Source: Hydractinia symbiolongicarpus (Eukaryota > Cnidaria > Hydrozoa > Anthoathecata > Hydractiniidae). From it: a DNA stretch of 64,000 bases. Position 1 is the stretch's first letter, and each line of letters opens with the position of its first letter. Below are positions 12,601-24,600 of this stretch, piece after piece. A program made the position numbers and the translations under genes. Location of the stretch: NCBI RefSeq assembly GCF_029227915.1, contig NC_079889.1, positions 1,550,001 through 1,614,000 of the forward strand, given 5' to 3'. The notes under the pieces are model-generated. The model did not search any database and was not told the DNA's origin. It saw only the letters and a program-made list of their open reading frames with translations.

Positions 12601-15600
12601 GGGGCTGGTTTAGGTGGATTAGGTGGCTTAGGTGGATTAGGTGGTGGGTTTGGGGCAGGACTTGCAGGAGGTGTAGCAGGGCTTGGTGGAATAGGTGCCG
12701 GTTTAGGAGGCCTTGGTGCTCCTATTGCACCCCTTGCAGCGAGTCTTGCAAGCATGCCTCTTCCTGCTGCACCAGTAGCACCCATAGAACCAGTTGCACC
12801 GATAATGCCAGATTTTTCCGCTGGACTTTACAATTTAAATGCTGGTGTAGCTTTACCGACACCACCACCACCATCTATATTTACAGGAACTAATCCTTTA
12901 AACTTTGGAACGCATGGTAACGGTTCACCGCAGCTTGGCGTTGTTACTGGTAATTTGGGTGGAAGTCTTGGTTTAGGCGGTATTGGTGGTATAGACGGCG
13001 GCAATGCCTTAACTGTGAACCGAACATTAAGTCATAAGAAGTTTATGATATGTAGAGGAAGAGCAATGAATTGTTTCTGGAAAGGAAACAGAAGATCTAA
13101 CATTTATAATAAGAGAAATCTGCAACTTAAGAGGAGTAGAAGAAAACGAAGCACTGGATATTACCAGAATTTTGGAAGGTCACGAATGGGTAGAAGTTAC
13201 GTTATTCGTCCAATAAGTGCTGCAAAAGCTATAGCGAATAGATTGATGCAAACGCCAACAGCTCCTAGGGATACTGAATCATTGTCTAAACTACCATTAG
13301 CTGATGCATTGCACGTTCTTTCGACACCTCCTGAGCTACCTAGTCTTACGTTGGACAAATCATCCAGAAGCGACAGTCCAAAGCAACCTGTTCCTGCTGG
13401 GGGAAATATGGCTGCAGCTATAAGTAATCTTTTAACACAACGACTGTCTGATCAACAGAAGTATGGTCCTAAAGTTATAACAGGTATTTATTTCAGGTTT
13501 TTTTTCAAATTTGGCGGATTAAACTGATCTAGTAAAATTATGAAATAAATTTGCCAGAGAAATTCTCTTTGCGATCATCGTCAAAATTATATTTTGCGAA
13601 AAATCCTGAGCAGAAGTTTTTTCTCGCAATTTTACAATACAAAGGTGTTTTGCTCTTTAATAATAGTCGTTTTCTGTCTGTCTGTCCCTGAGAAAAACGT
13701 AATCTTACGGAAACACGAAATGCAATATATAAAGGACGGGAGGACCTGTAGGTTTTTTAACGGGTGGCTGACTAGTACAGATATGTTCTCTATATTCCAT
13801 CCTTACTGTTGTCAGAACTTTTTTGTTTTTTTTAAATTATAATCTTTTGCAACTTATATTTAATTGTGCTTGTGCTCATAACAATTTAAAGAGAATGCAT
13901 CTTTTAGCTGCCGTCAATTCTGCCAATGGAAACTCTGGTCCTGTCATCGACCCTGTAAAAATAGCGGCTGGCATCGGTTCAGGAATTGCATCTGGGACAC
14001 AAGCAATGCTTCAAAATCTAGGAGAACAACTAAACTTGAGGATTGGTGATGCAGCGGCGCAAGGAGCAGCCGCAGGTGCGAAATTCATTTATCAACTGTA
14101 TTAATCATCTGCCTATTATATTTTATTCAATTATTTTTCAAACTCTTTGCTATTAAAGTACAAAACTCAGGGGAATCCTGTTCCATAAACTGGTGTTTCA
14201 AGAAGTTAATGGGAAAATCTCTTTTGTATTAACAAAGCATCAGTTCTTTCAATTTATTTTTTCCTACAAGCATTTTAATGAACTCTGCTCCTAACTTTCG
14301 AGAATTATTTATGGATTCTCTTACAATATTTCTCTTCGAAGTAAATATTTTTTTTAAAGCTTACCTGTTAAATGCATATGTTATGACGATTGCGGTAAAT
14401 TCAAGAATTATGCGTATTATACATAATAACAACATGCCTAACCCTCGCTCTTATAAACAATGCTGGGGGAATATGCATAATTTCTGTATACCTACCTGCA
14501 TTATCTTTCAAGGAAACGCAATGAGCGCACCAAAGGACGGTAGCATTGGTGCAGGAACTGGAGGTTATACGTCCTCTCTTGGACGGTTTAATGATCATTT
14601 GGGATATGGTAGTGGTCTCTTTGGACCAGGAGTTGCTGCAAATACAAAAAGTTCTGGCATGATCACGCCAGATGTTGCAGCTGGAAAGATAGCAGGTTGG
14701 TATTGCTTAGGTGATACAAATTACAATGCTTCATCAAAAGAACTATTTTTAATATACCACTCAATGCAGCATTTTTATTATTAATATTTTGAAATTATTT
14801 ATTGATCATAACTTCATGGGTTCCTATTTGTACTACTTCCCTTAGCAGGACGAGGCCCCTGCTAAGGGAATTCTAGTACATTTTAAACTTCTACTTCAGC
14901 TCAACTACACAAGCGCATAAGATCTCAATCTTACGTTAAGCAGAAATGATCGATTCACATTTTTCTCGTACGCAATGTGATTCCTAACACAAAGCTACCA
15001 GTATTTATAGAGTCAAGCTGATTATTAAATTTTGCCTTCTTTTTCTCCTACATTGTTGTTATAGAAATTTCACTTAATATAATAATATGATTTGAATAAA
15101 TATAATTTTTCAGCAATGTCAACTGCAGCTGCGGAAGCCAGTTCAGCTACATCAAACACTGCTCGAATGATTCAAGAAAATTTATGGGGAAGAGGAGTAC
15201 AAAGTCACGCTGGTACAGGAAAAGACAGTCATATGCAAGAATGGCAGAAATTCTTCGGTGAGCTACCTCATCATAGTGAAAAGGGGCTGACAATGGGTGA
15301 CGAGCTCCATGGAGAAGATCATAATAAACATTATTTTGACCACGGAGAGCATGGAACAGGTATGTAAAGCTGAATAGTCTAATGGAAAAGTACTTTGAAA
15401 AATTCTTTAAGCAAGCAATAAGTTAGCAAGATGAACCATGCTTGGTTACAACCTGCAAAAGGGCAAACGCATCCCACAGGTGGTAATCACGGTGCTCCCT
15501 CCATCGTGGGGATAATAACATAAGCAAGTAACTTTACCACTTTTCTCCACATTAAAAGAACGTAGAGAAAGCCCTATACTATACACCGTTTACCAATATC

Positions 15601-18600
15601 TTCATTAGAACTATAGGTGTCACATTGGTTCAATACACGTGCCAGCCAAGCAGCTTATTGAAGACATAACCAACATTACGAATAGTATGATACTAACGGA
15701 ATAAGATTTTGTTCAGATTAAACAATTGGTTAATCAAATATTTTGTCTAACAACAATTGATTTTCAGATAAAAGAGCACCAACTTATAATGCCTGAATAT
15801 GAATTAATTAAAATTAGAAGAAGTTAGAGTTAATCTTGATTTCATTGCCAAGCACGATAAAAAAATAAAACAAAATTCACGTAACTTTTTTATGAATCTA
15901 ACAGTTAATTTTTTAAATAAAAACAGTAAAACTTTGCCTACTCTTTTGACACAATGTTTTCGGACACAATTTAGGCGAGGACAATCATCACCACGTTTAT
16001 GGACATCACACTGAGTATGGACATCATGACGAATGGGGATTCGGTGACACAGGACAATACGGTCACCATCATAAGTGGGAAGAAGGACCGAACGGAGTGT
16101 TTGAGCATTTCGGGGACTGGGGCAAAGAACATGATAACGATGGTCACCACGAGGAACATCACGACGAAGATCACCATGGTAACCATCATGAAGAACATCA
16201 CGATGGAGGACATGAAGGTATCTTAAAAATTTTACTTTAATATTTATATACAAGAATGCAAGCGTATACCTAAAAATGGTTAGCAATAAAAGTAAATATT
16301 TATTTAGAAGGACATGGCCACGACCACGACCACGATCATCATCACACACATCATGACCATGGACATTATCACTACATTGAAGTTGAACATGGCCATCATG
16401 ATGGTGGTCATCTTGGCGGTCATCATGGAGATCAAAATTGGTTTGGACACCATCTAGGGGACTATGGAATAGGTGGAGGTGGTGGTGGAGGAGGATATGG
16501 AGGGGATAATAGTGGTATGAGACGAGGTTTCGGAGGTGGCAGTTACGGTGGTGGTGGTTATGGAGGTGGCAGTCACAGTGGTGGTGGCTATGGTGGAGGT
16601 GGTTACGGAGGAGATAGTTATGGAGGAGGAGGTTATGGAGGTAGCAATAACGGTGGAGGTGGTTACGGTGGAGGTGGTTACGGTGGAGGGGGGTATGGTG
16701 GTGGGGGTTGGGGTGGTGGTAGTGATGGTGGTGTGGGCGACGGAGGTGGAGGTGGTTACGGCCATCACGGAGGACACGAAGATGATGAGGGGCATCATGG
16801 ATACCATCATAATGGTGAGTATGGTAGACTTCACCTACCTGTTCATTCATTCCTCGACCACAGTGGACATGGTCATAATTTGCGACCGTTGCATGCACTG
16901 CATGAGTTTCACGAAGGAAGACATCACCGTTTCCATGGCGAGCATGAAGAGCATCATGATCCAGGTAAACAAGATTATTAATAATTAATAATTCCTTTTT
17001 TCATGTCTTTTTGTGTATTTAAAACTTCCAGGAATTGCGATCGCTTTTAAAATAGAAGTGATAGATATGAAACTTTCCAACGATATGGTTGATCAAGCAG
17101 ATTACTTTAAACCACAGTTCTTAGTTGATCTCTTAACCCTGTTAGGTTTGGGATTATTCGAAAATTTTATGACTGGAGGATAAAGATAAGACTAAATTTG
17201 CTTCCCTCCGTGGCATGTGACAGGCTTCTCTAACTTGGCACAGCTGTGGTCTGTTATAAATGGAACAAAATGAATCATGTCAAACCTTTTTCTGTATCCT
17301 AGTCAAAAATTAAAACTTCGTCCATATGTCTAGTATTTGCTTCTTAAAATCCATTAATTTCAATCTCAGAAAAATGTTTGAGCTATACTCTCCAATTTTT
17401 CGCTATGTAGTAAAAATATGTTGAGAGATGGACAAAAAACAGCTCATAACCATACCATAATGTCTAACAATTAGTTTTTGTTTCTTTTATTTTATTTTTA
17501 CACATGGTGATTTTGCACATTTTCTTTCTTTTCTTTTGTTTTACTTGTCCATGATTTTTACTTGTATTCCCTTGGGTAGAACATTTTAATTAAATCAATT
17601 AATTATTTTATTGTAGATATTTTGTATAAAGGTTTTTAGCTTAGGATATTTTTATCACTTGAAAATGTAACTCAGTTACGAAAAGCTTCGTGCTACTTTA
17701 CAAATTAAAAATAAAATTTTAACATGTGTTTTTAAAACTTTTCTTATATAATGTCTAACAAGTTTGGTTTTTTCTGATGTTGATGAAAACTATGGTGCAA
17801 GTTTAAAATTCAAATTACAAACCTAATGACAGTTATTACATGGTGTTATTGACATTAATGATGTCATGAAAATCTAAACGGTAGTTTCAAATAATAGCCA
17901 ATATCTGGAGGTACAGAGCATAAATATATTTGATAGGTTGGTGTCCTATTGCGTCAGTAGGTGCAATAGTTACGCAACATATCGAAAAACGAGTTAATAA
18001 AAACCTTTTTTTTTGCTTAAAAATCGGTTTCTATTGAAGTTATTATTTGCCGTACAACATTTGATGTGTAAATGTTGTAGTAATAGAAAGACATCTCTTC
18101 CTTTGTTTGTTGTACAAAATGTGTCTCCAATACAGTGGTAACCGCGAATGTTGTGAGACAGTTGCGTAACATTTCTTGTGTTAATAGGGACCTTGACTAA
18201 ATTTCTTGTGATCAGCATTACCGATACAAACAAAAACATTCTTGCCTTCACAGGTCATGCTTTGGACTTTTTGTCACATGGACTCAGTCATCACGGTCAT
18301 CACCATTTGGATAGGTTACATCATAAATACCACCCAGAAGGAACAGGTCACCACTATGAATACCACCAAAATCATGATGACGATTACGACCATGGCAAGT
18401 TCTCTTTTTGGTTTTTAATATTTTTTGTTTCATTTTGTGTGTTTGAGAAGATGAACTTGCCAACTTTCTTTTTTTTTATCACTCAACTATAATTATCGAG
18501 ATATGGCTTTAATGTTCGCCTAAGTATTTTTCATTGTTTAAGTTGTTTTCTAAATTCCAACTATTTAAGAAGAATAAAATTTCATCCTCCAATGATTATT

Positions 18601-21600
18601 AGTGTCCTCTAACTCCAAAACAGTATTTCCATTGCGTAATAACCGTCTTTTGTTCAAAATGGTGGACGACTGCAACTCTCTTCTACGGATGCACAAAATA
18701 GTGATGTTGGGAACACAGGCGAAAGTCTGAAGACGGATTCTTCCATGGGCTAATACCTAGTGTATATTATAAACGGCCGACCTTACGTAAGGCAAAGATG
18801 GTAGCTACAAAGGTTCACAATTCCAGCCTATGGAAGTGAGGTATAACCTAAAGTTAATGGACATTATAACACAAAATTTTATCACTAGGCAACCATCATA
18901 ATTATCACCATGACGATCACATGGAGGATGAACAGGACACCGACCACTCTCATCATATTGGTTGGGTTCATCACGATGACGATGAATCTGAAAATCACTC
19001 AAACGAAGGAGAGCGGCATGGAGGGTGAGAATATGACACTATCTTGTGTTTATTAAGATTTTTCTCCCGCAGGCGTTCGTTAAAAAAGAACTAAAATAAA
19101 ATTGATAAGCTTATTTTTAAGGAATGTTAAGTCGCTTTTATGTTTCTAATCTCGTGAAATTATTTTCTAATTTTATTATTATCCGCAGTCTAACACGGGT
19201 CAACTCAACAATGAATTTCTCTTAAATGTTTGATGAAACAAGAGAACAAAGGAAGAACACTATAAATACGTCTTTCTAATGTCAACACAGCTTTCTGGCG
19301 ATTTAAAGACATGTTGTGCATCAGCTATACCATATTTGATTTGCATTTATTAAATATTTTATAGCCATCACGACGATGGAGAGGAATATCACGAAGAGGG
19401 TCACCATGGTGATGACGACGTTCACGATCATTATGACGATGAGATGGAGCACCACGAAGGAGATGAACATGGCGGCGGCCATCACGGTCATGACGACGTC
19501 CACGATCAATATGACGATGAAATGGAACACCACGAAGGAGATGAACATGGTGGCGGCGATCACGGTCATGACGACGTACACGACCATTATGACGATGAAA
19601 TGGAGCACCACGAGGGAGATCAGCACCATGGAATGAATAGAGCGTGCAAGAAAAGTGATATAAACTGCTATGCTAAACCAATCGAAGTCAACATAAAATC
19701 AAAAAGTGACCACATTGGTGTAAATGACCTGAAAGAGATACAAAACATTATCAATGGACGTCCGTTTCACAAAGAGTATGACGAACGTAAGAACGATGGA
19801 GAACACTTCCATCGCACCCACGAAGATATTGAAATAGATGGAGCACCTGATAACAAAGAAAGCGCGGTGGAGGAGAGTGTAGATGATCGCAGTGATGTTG
19901 AACGAGATGGAGGTACTAGAGAAAGTTCTGATCGCATGGACAATCAGCACAATGAAGGAGGGTTGGAAGAAGGCGAGCCTGTTGAAGGAGAGCAGGGAAA
20001 TAGAAAGACTAACTTTGTCACTGACGCAAAAGAAGCTGATACTGTTTTACCAGAGCAGTACAAAGAAGAAGAAAGAAATCGTTTTAAGGAAACATTAAGC
20101 AAAGAAACAAAAGCTCTTGCAGATTTATACAACCATCCAGAAAATGATGGAGATAACACAAAAGGGCCAGAAGAAAAATTTATGGAGAAAGCATCAAAAT
20201 TGACTGGAACGAATTGGGGTTTAAATCGGAGAGGTTATCAAAGAACTATCATTGCAAAAAGTCCCACGAGCGGTATTCATTTAGGTAGAAATGCAAGATA
20301 CATTTCCTCTCAGGTGAAATCATATCATTTTGACAGAACTAAAAAACAACATCACCAAAAGAAAAACTCACATCTTAAATCTCGAAAATATAGGAAAAAA
20401 CAACATGGTCGGAAACTAATGCAGAAAACACAAGGCAATGCTACGAGTAAAAAACATATATTACCATTTGGTGAGAAAATAAACTTTCGTGAATTAACAT
20501 GGTTAATGAACAAGTCTCCAGAAGCAATATCCAGGCAAACGGACGATAAATTCACAGACCAGAATAAAGTAAAGCCAGAGAGCGAAGTGGATGGTTACGC
20601 AAAAGATAGATTAAAGAATGAATGGAATGAAGAAGAGAATAGATTTTCTGATCGTATTAAAAACTGGAATAGAAAACACAAAAGCAAGGAAAATGCGCCG
20701 TCTATTAGTTGGCATGGTAACAATGACAATCCGTCAATACATGATACAAGAGAAGATGAAAATATAAATGACGACAGCGAAAAAGAAAAAAGTCGCTATT
20801 ATGACATGGACAAAAGTGACCAAGCCTTTTCAAATAAACATCGCGAGAACCCTGGGAAACACAACGGTTTTGCGTCTTTTCCACATGAGCCAGTGCACTA
20901 TCAAACTCACCATCACGGTTTTCATAAACCAAGTCGTCAATCACACAATAATGAAAAGTCAGATAGACAAGCACGTTATGAACCATCTGATAGACATGAT
21001 AATGATGAGCTCTCAGATGAAGAAAACAGCGACCTGAAAAATTCGGAAAGTGAAATTATCCAAGAAGAGAATAAACAACGACAAGACGAGGAAGACCGTC
21101 GTTACCATGGTGACAACAATAATGACGCGGACAGCTATCATGATGACGATATTTATGAGAAGAACAATAGCAACATTGAACGACAAAACGATGATGGCTA
21201 CGAAAATGACGTTGAACACCCAGGAAGACGTTACGACAATTATCAAAATATTGATTACGACGACGACGACGGCGATAAAGATGGCGGAAATCCCCATGGT
21301 TACAGAAATGAAAAAGAAGATGATGTGACATTAAAACATGTCAATAAGACTGGTAAATATCCAGCGGATAGTAATATGGATAACACAACTGTTCATGGTG
21401 CGAATATCTCCTCCGTATCTCATGGTTGTAACTTAACAATTATGGATAATAGCACCATAGACTTAACTCAACTCGTTAATGCATCGAATATAACATCTAT
21501 GGAGGAGAGGACGGAGGAAGATCAACCAAGTAAAACTGGAAATTTTCATGAAAAGTTAAGAACAAACGAACAGCTTAACATTGGTGCAAAGAACAACACC

Positions 21601-24600
21601 ATGGAAAAGAACGACACCAGAGAAAAGAACGACACGACTGAAAAAAACGACGTAGACAAAAAATATGACCAACGGGAAAAATATGACGTACGTGAAGAAG
21701 ATCAAAGGATAGAAAAAGGGAAAGAGAATGACAACAACGAAACTAATAACAAAACCCAGCAGAATCAACAACAACATGGAATGAAAAATGCCTATCACGA
21801 TGAAGAAGATTTTAAAAACTTGCATGTCGAAAAAATTCCATGGGGAATAAAACGAAGCCAAGCTAGTGGGACATATATAAACCAAGCAAGCAAGACAAGT
21901 ATTAAAACTATTTCAGATGGGTTTGACGCAGTTGTTAATTCTAAATTTGGTCAATATTCTGCGAACACAAAAAACGGTCCAAAATTCAAGTTATTCCAGG
22001 GACTTAGAGCAAACAAAGGATACAAGCGAGCACTGAGTCAAGTGGGTGGATTAAATTATCAGAGCAGTGATGCCACGAAAAGCATGCAAGAGCTGCAATG
22101 GTTGCTTAGCAGTCCGGAACCTAACATGGGTAGGAATGAGGAAGCCGTCGATAACAACTTTGAAGTTTTTAATCCATCAAATCAGTTGGACACCCAGGGC
22201 GATGATAGATCAATCACGCCCTGGGTTAACAAGAATTTATATCCCAACCTCCATGATGATTCGTACCAGCCAAGCGATAGCGGAGACGAATACGACTATT
22301 CGGATAGGTCGGAGAGAACTGAACATAATAATATGGAAAATAATTATCGACCTTATCGCCCCTATAAAAGGGGAAGATATTTGCGTCGAAATCCTTGGTA
22401 TATTACAGGTTATGAAAGAGAGGACATCGCACAGCGAAAAAAGGCTAAACATGACGAGAAGCACTTTCCATTGGTGGAAGAACATAACGGTCATGGTCTT
22501 CACCAGACTCCTAAAGAAAAAAAAACAGAGGACGGAGAATTTAAAAGCCACCACAAAGAAAAAGAAGTCGATAATTTCAAGGAGCACGAAGAAAGAGAGA
22601 AACATGAAAGAGAGGCTCAGCATTTAGAAGAACTTGAGGGTAACCATGATCATAAGGCGCACGAGGAGAAAGAAAGACATAAAGGAGGAGAGCATGAGCT
22701 TGAAAGGGGAGAACATGAACAACAGCAAGAACATAGAGAAGGTATGACAATACATAAACCAGAAGAAGAACACGACGAAGAAGAACATGAAGAGCACAAA
22801 GAAGAAGAGCATGAGGCACATGAAGATAAAACCCACCATAAGGAACACGACAAAGGAGAGCATGAAATGGAAGAACACGAACTTGATGAACACGATGAGC
22901 GACATGAAGAACATGATGATCTTCATAAAGAGAAGCATCATCATAAAGAACCAGACGAAGAAGAGCACGTGATAGAAGACCACGAGGAAAAAGAACATAC
23001 TGGTGTTTATGAAGAAAAGCACCATCATGAAGGACCCAAAGAGCATAAAATGGAAGAACACGAAAAACAACAGGAAGAACATGATCACGGTCATGAAGAA
23101 AAGCATCATAATAAAGAACACGAAGATGGAGAGGAGATAGAACACAAGCCTGAGAAGGAAAAGCATGGTGAAGAGTTTCACAACACAAACCATGAGGAAG
23201 ACGAACACTTTCACGAAAGTCATAGAGGACGTAAAGAAGAGCATGAAAAATACAGAAAAGAACACCACCATGACTACAAAAACACTGAGAGGAATGATGA
23301 TCATGACAGAAATGACCATCAGGAGGAGGAGGACGACGAAGAGCACCATATGGGTGAAGACATACACGGGTGGTCAGGATATAGTAAAGATCATTTAAAA
23401 CTATTCAATCCAAACTTCGCAGAATCGTTAATACCACGTGAATTAAAAGAGCTGGAAGAGAGACGTCTTCAGCACAAAGTGAATAAGGAAACAAAAGAAT
23501 TGATGCATCTTTTCGATGATATCGCGGACCACAAAGTGAAAGAGCCCGAATCAAGATTCATTGGAGAGGCTTCCCATCTTATCGGCACGAAGTGGGGTCT
23601 TAACGGAGACTTAGGGTATAAAGTTTATTATCCACACATACCTCATGGTGATCACGAGTTTCATCACATTGTTGTAAATATCAACGACGAAGGTGTGCAC
23701 GATTATAACTCCCACACGGAGGATGATTACTCCAGGTACCGGCAACATGACCAGTATGAAAATGGCTATAAAAGGAGCCCAGTACAAATGCTTCCGAAAA
23801 ACCTAAATACTAAGCCGAACGTACGTATAAACAGTTTTCCACTGTCGATATTAAATACCAAGACAGGAAAGTATACAAACAAAAAAGTAAAATTGAAAAG
23901 AAGAAAGAAACATTCCAGTAAAAAGAATATTTTTAAAAAGAAATTTAAAAGTTTTGAAATTGGAGTAAAGAGAGATTTGTTGTTTCAAAATTGTGGAATG
24001 CAAGGTGAATATAAGGAAGGAGGTGAGATGGACATAGCAATTGATGATGTGAAGTTCAAACCGAACTGTGGACAGGTCGAAGCACAAAAAGACTTGCCCA
24101 CAGAGAGAGGTATATGAATGTTCATTTTTGTTATTTCTTTTTTTTTATTGATTGATGATTTCCGCTGAGCTAAAACTGTTCGCCGCAGTGATTGAAAATG
24201 CATATAAAAATTCCAATGTGATGCAACAAAGCAAATATAGGTAGCTATTAAATGGAATTAGAGGCAGCTTGCTCTAAAACATGTTCTACTAACAAAGTTT
24301 CAAACTTTATTCAAAAAAAGGTTTTCTGCGATTTATCATGTGAATTTGCTCTAATACCTCATATCTACAACCTAAATTACTAACGTTTTTAATCAGAAGA
24401 ACTGTTGGCTTAACTCAAATATTCATCTACACTTCTTCCAATTCTGGCACTGGAGAAATTTTCTTCATTCTAAAGTTTTTTAACCAATTGGTAATTTCAT
24501 ATTTTTTCCTCAGATTCTCCAACAAAAAGTGATGAAAGAATTGCAAACATGTTGTATACAGAGGTAGATGACGCAGATCATCACAGGTTTGGAGATCCTG

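Noticed and set aside
15804-16898. 364-codon His-rich frame on the minus strand
   Set aside because: It is antisense to the His/Gly-rich exons 8 and 9 of giant gene 1 and crosses their introns; the plus-strand frame with proper splice sites explains the sequence.
22577-23367. Minus-strand frames of 203 and 247 codons that look hydrophobic
   Set aside because: They are the complement of the His/Glu/Lys-rich tract of giant gene 1; Val, Phe, Met and Leu arise from the reversed GAA, CAT and AAA codons.
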